A DNA stretch of 64,000 nucleotides from Gymnothorax reevesii (taxonomy: Eukaryota; Chordata; Actinopteri; Anguilliformes; Muraenidae), in contig CM056574.1 in NCBI GenBank assembly GCA_029721435.1, positions 71,963,501-72,027,500 of the forward strand, read 5' to 3'. The position numbers and the translations under genes are program-made. Under the pieces are notes generated by a model. That model was not told where the DNA came from, did not search any database, and saw only the letters and a list, made by a program, of their open reading frames with translations. This document shows positions 54,950 to 64,000 of the stretch, one piece after another; the first letter of the stretch is position 1, and each line of letters opens with the position of its first letter.

Positions 54950-57060
54950 CACGCAGTTGATATCATGTTTCGGGTTGTTGCTCAGGCATTGTTGGGTGGT
55001 TGCTAGGGCGTTGCAAGGCAGTTGCCATGGTGTTCTGGGTGGTTGCTAGGCAGTTGCTATGGTGTTCTGGGTGGTTGTTAGGGTGTTGCTAGGCAGTTGC
55101 TATGGTGTTCTGGGTGGTTGCGAGGGCGTTGCTAGGCAGTTGCTATGGTGTTCTGGGTGGTTGCTAGGCGGTTGCTATGGTGTTCTGGGTGGCTGCCAGG
55201 GCGTTGCTATGGTGTTTTAGGTGGTTGTTAGGGCGTTGCTAGGCAGTTCCTATGATGTTCTGGGTGGTTGCTAGGGCGTTGCTATGGTGTTCTGGGCGGT
55301 TGCTAGGCGGTTGCTAGGGCGTTGCTAGGCGGTTGCTATGGTGTTCTGGGTAGTTCCTAGGGCGTTGCTAGGCGGTTGCTATGGTGTTCTGGGTGGTTGC
55401 TAGGCGGTTGCTATGGTGATCTAAGTGGTTGCTAGGGCGTTGCTAGGCGGTTGCTATGGTGTTCTGCGCGGTTGCTTGGCAGTTGCTATGGTGTTCTGGG
55501 TAGTTGCTAGGCGGTTGCTAGAGCGTTGCTAGGCCGTTGCTATGGTGTTCTGGGTCGTCGCTAGGGCGTTGCTAGGCCGTTGCTATGGTGTTCTGGGTGG
55601 TTGCTAGGGCGTTGCTAGGCGGTTGCTATGGTGTTCTGGGTGGTTGCTAGGGCGTTTCTAGGCGTTTGCTATGGTGTTCTGGGTCGTTGCTAGGGCGTTG
55701 CTAGGCAGTTTCTATGATGTTCTGGGTGGTTGCTAGGCGGTTGCTATGGTGTTCTAAGTGGTTGCTAGGGCGTTGCAAGGCGGTTGCTATGGTGTTCTGG
55801 GCGGTTGCTAGGCGGTTGCTATGGTGTTCTGGGTGGTTGCTAGGGCGTTGCTAGGTGGTTGCTATGGTGTTCTGGGTGGTTGCTTGGCGGTTGCTATGGT
55901 GTTCTGGGTAGTTGCTAGGACGTTGCTAGGGGGTTGCTATGGTGTTCTGGGTGGTTGCTATGGTGTTGCTAGGCGGTTGCTATGGTGTTCTGGGTGGTTG
56001 CTAGACGGTTGCTATGGTGTTCTGGGTGGTTGCAAGGTGGTTGCTAGGGCGTTGCTAGGGCGTTGCTATGGTATTATGGGTGGTTGCTAGGGCGTTGCTA
56101 GGCGGTTGCTATGGTGTTCTGGGTGGTTGCTAGGGCGTTGCTAGGCGTTTGCTATGGTGTTCTGGGTGGTTGCTGGCCAGTTGCTATGGTGTTCTGGGTC
56201 GTTGCTAGGGCGTTGCTAGGCAGTTGCTATGGTGTTCTGGGTGGTTGCTCGGGCGTTGCTAGGCAGTTGCTATGGTGTTCTGGGTGGTTGCTAGGCGGTT
56301 GCTATGGTGGTCTGGGTGGTTGCTAGGGCGTTGCTAGGCGGTTGCTATGGTGTTCTGGGTGGTTGCTAGGCGGTTGCTATGGTGTTCTGGGTGGCTGCCA
56401 GGGCGTTGCTAGGCAGTTGCTATGGTGTTCTAGGTGGTTGTGAGGGCGTTGCTAGGCGGTGGCTATGGTGTGCTGGGTGGTTGCTATGGCGTTGCTAGGG
56501 GGTTGCTATGGTGTTCTGGGTGGTTGCTAGGCGGTTGCTATGGTGTTCTGGGTAGTTGCTAGGGCGTTGCTAGGCGGTTGCTATGGTGTTCTGGGTGGTT
56601 GGTAGGGCGTTGCTAGGCGGTTGCTATGGTGTTCTGGGTGGTTGCAAGGGCGTTGCTAGACGGTTGCTATGGTGTTCTGGGTGGTTGCTAGGCGGTTGCT
56701 ATGGTGTTCTGGGTGGTTGCTAGGGCGTTGCTACGCAGTTGCTATGGTGTCCTGGGCGGTTGCTATGGTGTTCTAAGTGGTTGCTAGGGCGTTGCTAGGC
56801 AGTTGCTATGGTGTTCTGGGTGGTTGCTAGGGCGTTGCTCGGCAGTTGCTGTGGCGTTGTGGGCGGTTGCTAGGCGGTTGCTCTGGTGTTCTGGGAGGTT
56901 GATAGGGCGTTGCTAGGCAGTTGCTGTGGTGTTCTGGGCGGTTGCTAGGCAGTTGCTATGGTGTTCTGGGTGGTTGCTAGGGCGTTGCAAGGCAGTTGCT
57001 GTAGTGTTTGGGGTGGTTGCTAGGGCGTTGCTATGGTGTTCTGGGTGGTTGCTAGGGTGT
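54950..57060 (+). repeat. Satellite block 7
   Basis: Standard units. It shares stretches with block 4 and ends at the same point relative to module S as block 4. Confidence 0.93.
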
Positions 57061-57519
57061 TCCTAATGTTGTTTGGGCATGCTTCTCTTTGTTTGAGAGC
57101 TGGAAAAGAGTTTCTACATGAGTGTATGAGTTCAAGGCAAGAGGGTGAAGATGAGAGCGATTTTCTCATTGACTTCCATTATAACAAGGTTTCAGAGGTC
57201 CATGTTTTTTGGGAATTGTGGGAAATCTGTAAGTCGGATCGCTGAGTAAAGTCACAGCACACTCCTCACAAGCGAGCCGCAAGTTTTGACGTGTAATTAG
57301 TGGGGATCGGTTGAAAATTGTGGGAGAAGTGAACCGAGCGATTTCGGAAGAACTTGGAATAATAATAATAAAGAAGTATGCAGGATTTTAATAGGTGTCT
57401 GCATTGCTGCAGGCACATAATAATAACTAGAAAATTCCAGCTGAAATTTTGAATGTGCCTGCTGCTCTCCGAGTACAGTGTTGGAGGTGCTTGTCAGCGT
57501 TCTGGCACGCAGTTGATAT
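57061..57519 (+). repeat. Modules S and R joined
   Basis: A single copy of module S (57061-57357) is followed by the GCATTGCTGCAGGCAC module and module R (57420-57519). No polypurine tract and no module P are present. Confidence 0.85.
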
Positions 57520-60500
57520 CATGTTCCGGGTTGTTGCTAAGGCATTGTTAGGCGGTTGCTATGGTGTTTTGGGTGGTTGCTAGGGCGTTGCTAGGCAGTT
57601 GGCATGGTGTTCTGGGTGGTTGCTAGGGCGTTGCTAGGCAGTTGCCATGGTGTTCTGGGTGGTTGCTAGGCAGTTGCTATGGTGTTCTGGGTGGTTGCTA
57701 GGGTGTTGCTAGGCAGTTGCTATGGTGTTCTGGGTGGTTGCTAGGGCGTTGCCATGGTGTTCTGGGTGGTTGCTAGGCGGTTGCTATGGTGTTCTGGGTG
57801 GCTGCCAGGGCGTTGCTAGGCAGTTGCTATGGTGTTTTAGGTGGTTGTTAGGGCGTTGCTAGGCAGTTTCTATGATGTTCTGGGTGGTTGCTATGGTGTT
57901 TTAGGTGGTTGCTAGGGCGTTGCTAGGCGGTTGCTAGGGCGTTGCTAGGCAGTTGCTATGGTGTTCTGGGTGGTTGCTTGGCAGTTGCTATGGTGTTCTG
58001 GGTAGTTGCTAGGGCGTTGCTAGGCGGTTGCTATGGTGTTCTGTGTGGTTGCTAGGGCGTTGCTAGGCAGTTGCTATGGTGTTTTGGGTGGTTGCTAGGT
58101 GGTTGCTATGGTGTCCTGGGTGGTTGCTAGGGCGTTGCTAGGCTGTTGCTATGGTGTTCTGGGTGGTTGCTAGGCGGTTGCTATGGTGTTGTGGGTGGTT
58201 GCTAGGCGGTTGCTATGGTGTTCTGGGTGGTTGCTAGGCGGTTGCTTTGGTGTTCTGGGTGGTTGCTAGGGCGTTGCTAAGCAGTTGCTATGGTGTTGTG
58301 GGTGGTTGCTAGGCGGTTGCTATGGTGTTCTGGGTGGTTGCTAGGGCGTTGCTAGGCGGTTGCTATGGTGTTCTGGGCGGTTGTTAGGGTGTTGCTAGGC
58401 AGTTGCTATGGTGTTCTGGGTGGTTGCTAGGTGGTTGCAATGGTGTTCTGGGTGGTTGCTAGATCATTGCTAGGCAGTTACTATGGTGTTCTGTGTGGTT
58501 GCTAGGGCGTTGCTAGGCAGTTGCTATGGTGTTCTGGGTGGTTGCTAGGCGGTTGCTATGGTGTTCTGGGTGTTTGCTAGGGCGTTGCTAGGCGGTTGCT
58601 ATGGTGTTCTGGGTGGTTGTTAGGGTGTTGCTAGGCAGCTGCTATCGTGTTCTGGGTGGTTGCTAGGGCATTGCTAGGCAGTTGCTATGGTGTTCTGGGT
58701 GGTTGATAGGGCGTTGCTAGGCGTTTGCTATGGTGTTCTGGGTAGTTGCTAGGCGGTTGCTATGGCGTACTGGGTGGTTGCTCGAGCATTGCTATGGGGT
58801 TCTGGGTGGTTGCTAAGCAGTTGCTATGATGTTCTGGGTGGTTGCTAGGGCGTTGCTATGGTGTTCTGGGTGGTTGCTATGGCGTTGCTATTGTGTTCTG
58901 GGTGGTTGCTAGGCGGTTGCTATAGTGTTGTGGGTGGTTGCTAGGGCGTTGCTAGGCAGTTGCTATGGTGTTCTGGGTGGTTGCTAGGCAGTTGCTATGG
59001 TGTTCTTGGTGGTTGTGAGGGCGTTGCTAGGCGGTTGCTATGGTGTTCTGGGTGGTTGCAAGGGCGTTGCTTGGCAGTTGCTTTGGTGTTCTGAGTGGTT
59101 GCTTGGCGGTTGCTATGGCGTTGCTTGGCAGTTGCTATAGTGTTCTGGGTGGTTGCTAGGCAGTTGCTATGGTGTTTTGGGTGGTTGCTTGGCAGTTGCT
59201 ATAGTGTTCTGGGTGGTTGCTAGGCAGTTGCTATGGTGTTTCGGGTGGTTGCTAGGCAGCTGCTATCGTGTTCTGGGTGGTTGCTAGGGCATTGCTAGGC
59301 AGTTGCTATGGTGTTCTGGGTGGTTGCTAGGGCCTTGCTAAGCGGTTGCTATGGTGTTCTGGGTGGTTGCTAAGCTGTTGCTATGGCGTTCTGGGTGGTT
59401 GCTAGGCGGTTGCTATGGCATTCTGGGTGGTTGCTAGGGCTTTACTAAGCAGTTGCTATGATGTTGTGGGTGGTTGCTAGGGCTTTGCTAGGTGGTAGCT
59501 AGGCAGTTGCTATGCTGTTGTGGGTGGTTGCTAGGCCGTTGCTATGGTGTTCTGGGTGGCTGCTAGGCCGTTGCTAGACAGTTGCTATGGTGTTCTGGGT
59601 GGTTGCTAGGGCGTTGCTAGGCAGTTGCTATGGTGTTCTGGGTGGTTGCTAAGCTGTTGCTATGGCGTTCTGGGTGGTTGCTAGAGCGTTGCTATGGGGT
59701 TCTGGGTGGTTGCTAGGCGGTTGCTATGGCATTCTGGGTGGTTGCTAGGGCTTTACTAAGCAGTTGCTATGATGTTCTGGGTGGTTGCTAGGGCTTTGCT
59801 AGGTGGTAGCTAGGCAGTTGCTATGCTGTTGTGGGTGGTTGCTAGGCCGTTGCTATGGTGTTCTGGGTGGCTGCTAGGCCGTTGCTAGACAGTTGCTATG
59901 GTGTTCTGGGTGGTTGCTAGGCAGTTGCTATGGTGTTCTGGGTGGTTGGGGTGGTTGCTATGGTGTTCTGGGTGGTTGCTAGGGCATTGCTAAGCAGTTG
60001 CTATGGTGTTCTGGGTGGTTGCTACGGTGTTCTGGGTGGTTGCTAGGGTGTTGCTGGGCAGTTGCTATGGTGTTCTGAGTGGTTGCTCGGGCGTTGCTAT
60101 GGTGTTCTGGGTGGTTGCTAGGGCGTTGCTAAGCAGTTGCTATGGTGTTCTGGATGGCTGCTAGGCGGTTGCTAGGGTGTTGCTATGGTGTTCTGGGTGG
60201 TTGTTAGGCGGTTGCTATGGTGTTCTGGGTGGTTGCTAGGCGGTTGCTATGGTGTTCTGGGTGGTTGGTAGGGCGTTGCTAGGCAGTTGCTATGGTGTTC
60301 TGGGTGGTTGCTAGGCGGTTGCTATGGTGTTCTGGGTGGTTGCTAGGGCGTTGCTAGGCGATTTTTATGGTGTTCTGTGTGGTTGCTAGGGCGTTGCTAG
60401 GCAGTTGCTATGGTGTTCTGGGTGGTTGCTAGGCGGTTGCTATGGCATTCTGGGTGGTTGCTAGGGCTTTGCTAAGCAGTTGCTATGATGTTCTGGGTGG

Positions 60501-63311
60501 TTGCTAGGGCGTTGCTAGGTGGTTGCTATGGTGTTCTGGGTGGTTGCTAGGGTGTTGCTAGGCAGTTGCTATGGTGTTCTGGCTGGTTGCTAGGGCGTTG
60601 CTAGGCGGTTGCTATGGTGTTCTGGGTGGTTGCTAGGGCATTGCTAAGCAGTTGCTATGGTGTTCTGGGTGGTTGCTACGGCATTGCTAGGCGGTTGCAA
60701 TGGTGTTCTGGGTGGTCGCTAGGGTGCTGCTAGGCAGTAGCTATGGTGTTCTGGGTGGTTGCTAGGTGGTTGCTAGGGCGTTGCTAGGCGGTTGCTATGG
60801 TGTTCTGGGCGGTTGCTAGGGCGTTGCTATGGTGTTCTGGGTGGTTGCTAGGGTGTTGCTATGGTGTTCTGGGTGGTTGTTAGGCGGTTGCTATGGTGTT
60901 CTGGGTGGTTGCTAGGTCATTGCTAGGCAGTTGCTTTGGTGTTCTTGGTGGTTGCTAGGCAGTTGCTATGGTGTTCTGGGTGGTTGCTAGGGCGTTGCTA
61001 GGCAGTTGCTATGGTGTTCTGATGGTTGCTAGGCTGTTGCTATGGTGTTCTGGGTGGTTGCAAGGGCGTTGCTAGGCGGTTGCTATGGTGTTCTGGGTGG
61101 TTGTTAGGGTGTTGCTAGGCAGTTGCAATAGTGTTCTGGGTGGTTGCTAGGGCGTTGCTAGGCAGTTGCTATGGTGTTTTGGGTGGTTGCTAGGTGGTTG
61201 CTATGGTGTTCTGGGTAGTTGCTAGGGCGTTGCTAGGCAGTTGCTATGGTGTTCTAGGTGGTTGCTAGGCGGTTGCTATGGTGTTCTGGGTGGTTGCTAG
61301 GGCCTTCCTCGGCGGCTGCTAGGGTGTTCTGGGAGGTTGCTAGGGCATTGCAAGGCTGTTGCTATGGTGTTCTGGGAGGTTGCTAGGGCGTTGCTAGGCA
61401 GTTGCTATGGTGTTCTGGGTGGTTGCTAGGCGGTTGCTATGGTGTTCTGGGTGGTTGCTAGGCGGTTGCTTTGGTGTTCTGGGTGGTTCCTATGCGGTTG
61501 CTATGGTGTTCTGGGTGGTTGCTCGGGCGTTGCTAGGCAGTTGCTATGGTGTTCTGGGTGGTTGCTATGGTGTTCTGGGTGGTTGCTAGGGCGTTGCTAT
61601 GGTGTTCTGGGTGGTTGCTAGGTGGTTGCTAGGGCGTTGCTAGGCGGTTGCTATGGGGTTCTGGGGGGGTGCTAGGGCGTTGCTATGGTGTTCTGGGTGG
61701 GTGCTAGGGTGTTGCTATGGTGTTCTGAGTGGTTGTTAGGCCGTTGGTATGGTGTTCTGGGTGGTTGCTAGGTCATTGCTAGGCAGTTGCTTTGGTGTTC
61801 TGGGTGGTTGCTAGGCGGTTGCTATGGTGTTCTGGGTGGTTGCTAGGGGGTTGCTGGGCAGTTGTTTTGGTGTTCTGATGGTTGCTAGGCTGTTGCTATG
61901 GTGTTCTGGGTGGTTGCAAGGGGGTTGCTAGGCGGTTGCTATGGTGTTCTGGGTGGTTGTTAGGGTGTTGCTAGGCAGTTGCAATGGTGTTCTGGGTGGT
62001 TGCTAGGCGGTTGCTATGGTGTTCTGGGTGGTTGCTAGGGCGTTGCTAGGCAGTTGCTCTGGTGTTTTGGGTGGTTGCTAGGTGGTTGCTATGGTGTTCT
62101 GGGTAGTTGCTAGGGCGTTGCTAGGCAGTTGCTATGGTGTTCTGGGTGGTTGCTAGGCGGTTGCTATGGTGTTCTGGGTGGTTGCTAGGGCCTTGCATGG
62201 CGGTTGCTATGGTGTTCTGGGAGGTTGCTAGGGCATTGCAAGGCTGTTGCTATGGTGTTCTGGGAGGTTGCTAGGGCGTTGCTAGGCAGTTGCTATGCGG
62301 TTGCTATGGTGTTCTGGGTGGTTGCTCGGGCGTTGCTAGGCAGTTGCTATGGTGTTCTGGGTCGTTGCTAGGCGGTTGCTATGGTGTTCTGGGTGGTTGC
62401 TAGGGCGTTGCTATGGTGTTCTGGGTGGTTGCTAGGCGGTTGCTATTGTGTTCTGGGTGGTTGCTAGGGCGTTGCTAGGTAGTTGCTATGGTGTTCTGGG
62501 TGGTTTCTAGGCGGTTGCTAAGGTGTTTTTGGTGGTTGCTAGGGCGTTGCTAGGCACTTGCTATGGTGTTTTGGGTGGTTGCTGGGCGGTTGCTATGGTG
62601 TTCTGGGTGGTTGCTAGGGAGGTGCTAGGCAGTTGCTATGGTGTTTTGGGTGGTTGCTAGGCGGTTGCTGTGGTGTTCTGGGTGGTTGCTCGGGCGTTGC
62701 TAGGCAGTTGCTATGGTGTTCTGGGTGGTTGCTAGGCGGTTGCTATGGTGTTCTGGGTGGTTGCTAGGGCGTTGCTATGGTGTTCTGGGTGGTTGCTAGG
62801 CGGTTGCTATGGTGTTCTGTGTGGTTGCTAGGGCGTTGCTAGGTAGTTGCTATGGTGTTCTGGGTGGTTTCTAGGCGGTTGCTAAGGTGGTTTTGGTGGT
62901 TGCTAGGGCGTGGCTAGGCACTTGCTATGGTGTTTTGGGTGGTTGCTGGGCGGTTGCTATGGTGTTCTGGGTGGTTGCTAGGGCGTTGCTAGGCAGTTGC
63001 TATGGTGTTTTGGGTGGTTGCTAGGCGGTTGCTATAGTGTTGTGGGTGGTTGCTAGGGCGTTGCTAGGCAGTTGCTATGGTGTTCTTGGTGGTTGTGAGG
63101 GCGTTGCTAGGCGGTTGCTATGGTGTTCTGGGTGGTTGCAAGGGCGTTGCTTGGCAGTTGCTTTGGTGTTCTGAGTGGTTGCTTGGCGGTTGCTATGGCG
63201 TTGCTTGGCAGTTGCTATAGTGTTCTGGGTGGTTGCTAGGCAGTTGCTATGGTGTTTTGGGTGGTTGCTAGGCGGTTGCTATGGTGTTCTTGTTGTTGCT
63301 AGGGCGTTGAT
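57520..63311 (+). repeat. Satellite block 8 (5.8 kb)
   Basis: Standard units with several local duplications: 59367-59605 repeated at 59645-59905, about 60830-61470 resembling 61640-62350, and 58915-59170 repeated at 63023-63250. Confidence 0.95.
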
Positions 63312-64000
63312 GTGTATTGTTTGGGGATCGAGTGAAAACTGGGAGAAGTAGTGAACCGTACGATTACGAAATTATTTGGAATATTAACAAGGAAGGAAGG
63401 AGGGAAAGAAGGAACTAATGAGGGAAGTAAGGAAAGAAGGAATATAGGAAAAAAAGAAGGAAATCAATGGAAGGCAGGAAAGAACAAAGGAAAGAAGGCG
63501 AGGATGGATGGAAAGAAACAGAGGAATGACAGAAAGAAGGAAGTAAGGAAGGAAGGAAAGGAAGAACGGAAGAAGAAGGATTTAAGTAAAGATAGAAGGA
63601 AGGAAGGAAGGAAGTGAGGAAGAAGAAATGAAAAACAGAAGGAAAGAGAGAAGGAAGGAAAGAAAAAGTAAAGAAAGGAAGAGGGAAGGAAAGAGAGGGA
63701 AAGCAGAAAGAAGAAAGGAAGAAAGATAAGAAGGATATGAAGGAATGATGGAAGGAAAGAAAATTGGTAGGGAGGAAGAATGGGAGGAAGGATGAAAGGC
63801 AGTAAAGTAGGAAAGCAGGAACGAATAAAGGAAGGAAGGAACGAAGGAAAGAAATAGGAGGGAAAAAGAAAGAAGGAATGACAGAAAATAGAAGGAAGGA
63901 AAGCAGTAAGGAAGCTGTAGTCTCAAGAGAGCCAGATTGTAGTCTTACAGCCTGAGAAACTGACAGTTACAGCAGGTGGTCAGAACACCTGGCACAAGAT
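63312..64000 (+). repeat. Composite cassette E (cut by window end)
   Basis: Leader, polypurine tract (63388-63908) and the start of module P (63913 onward). It runs off the window. Confidence 0.9.
63388..63908 (+). repeat. Polypurine tract E
   Basis: About 520 bases of GGAA/GAAA-type purine sequence. The matching tracts are 45326-45785, 48834-49347 and 53882-54428. Confidence 0.9.

Noticed and set aside
29380..63311. Many open frames of 60-107 codons with repeated VVARALLG and CYGVLGGC peptides
   Set aside because: They arise from the satellite itself. Unit lengths of 43 and 32 bp change the frame at each unit, and GCTAGG supplies a TAG in one phase, so no long protein is encoded.
27474..63311. 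CRISPR-like regularly repeated sequence
   Set aside because: There are no unique spacers between constant repeats, the units vary in length, and the window is clearly eukaryotic.
42484..63926. Long Ser/Phe/Leu-rich (minus) and Lys/Glu-rich (plus) open frames
   Set aside because: These are translations of the GGAA/GAAA polypurine tracts. Stops are rare only because of composition.
27474..64000. Centromeric or telomeric identity for the satellite
   Set aside because: Neither can be judged from sequence alone. No TTAGGG repeats are present and the unit is not of typical nucleosomal length.
1..64000. Host protein-coding gene, tRNA or rRNA
   Set aside because: I looked for domain motifs and for tRNA A/B box-like structures and saw nothing convincing outside transposons.

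Overview
The window looks like intergenic DNA from a ray-finned fish (most likely a teleost). Every recognisable coding stretch belongs to a transposable element: two Ty3/gypsy copies of the Gmr1 type, a CR1-like LINE, hAT and Tc1/mariner DNA transposons, and smaller inverted-repeat elements. I found no host protein gene, tRNA, rRNA or CRISPR array. The organism call rests on this repeat mix and is an inference. All gene family names come from motif recognition, not from database searches. || LEFT PART (1-15118). The 3' end of a plus-strand Gmr1-like element (RT, RNase H, polypurine tract, LTR 1073-1541) faces a second, minus-strand copy whose 3' LTR is 3862-4347. Reading the second copy 5' to 3' on the minus strand gives gag, zinc knuckle, protease, integrase, RT, RNase H, LTR. 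Integrase comes before RT, as in Ty1/copia, which is the diagnostic order of Gmr1-type Ty3/gypsy elements. This copy is riddled with later insertions: a 5.6-kb block inside the integrase zinc-binding domain (6801-12395), an 859-bp long-TIR element in the protease/integrase linker (12594-13452), and a short element at the zinc knuckle. The 5.6-kb block carries a CR1-like LINE, itself split by a hAT element (8899-10025, 8-bp target duplication) and by an element rich in nuclear-receptor half-sites. || MIDDLE (15119-27470). Here lie non-coding fish repeats joined by TTA-rich spacers: a five-unit hairpin tandem repeat, two head-to-tail copies of a 2-3 kb repeat (16411-20513 and 20583-22488), and a hAT element with two tiny in-frame exons inserted in the first copy. 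A large inverted repeat follows (arms 22495-24832 and 25508-26140), with a Tc1/mariner element in the left arm only. Next come a repeat module seen again later inside the satellite, and about 1 kb of transposon-3'-end-like sequence. || RIGHT PART (27474-64000). About 28 kb of one minisatellite, always in the same orientation, is built from 11-bp submotifs arranged in 43-, 32- and 21-bp units. It is interrupted by a complete-length but dead Tc1-like transposon (27820-29377) and by five copies of a composite cassette (GGAA/GAAA polypurine tract plus a conserved non-coding module). Other shared modules also occur. Large duplicated blocks (about 5.9 kb apart) show that the array grows by segmental duplication. 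|| The window is best read as a layered transposon graveyard beside a large, actively rearranging satellite. The most notable points are the Gmr1 domain order, three perfect p53-type decamers in a hAT element, retained first exons in non-autonomous DNA elements, and a satellite whose unit lengths step by about one helical turn and which repeats an RFX X-box-like motif hundreds of times.
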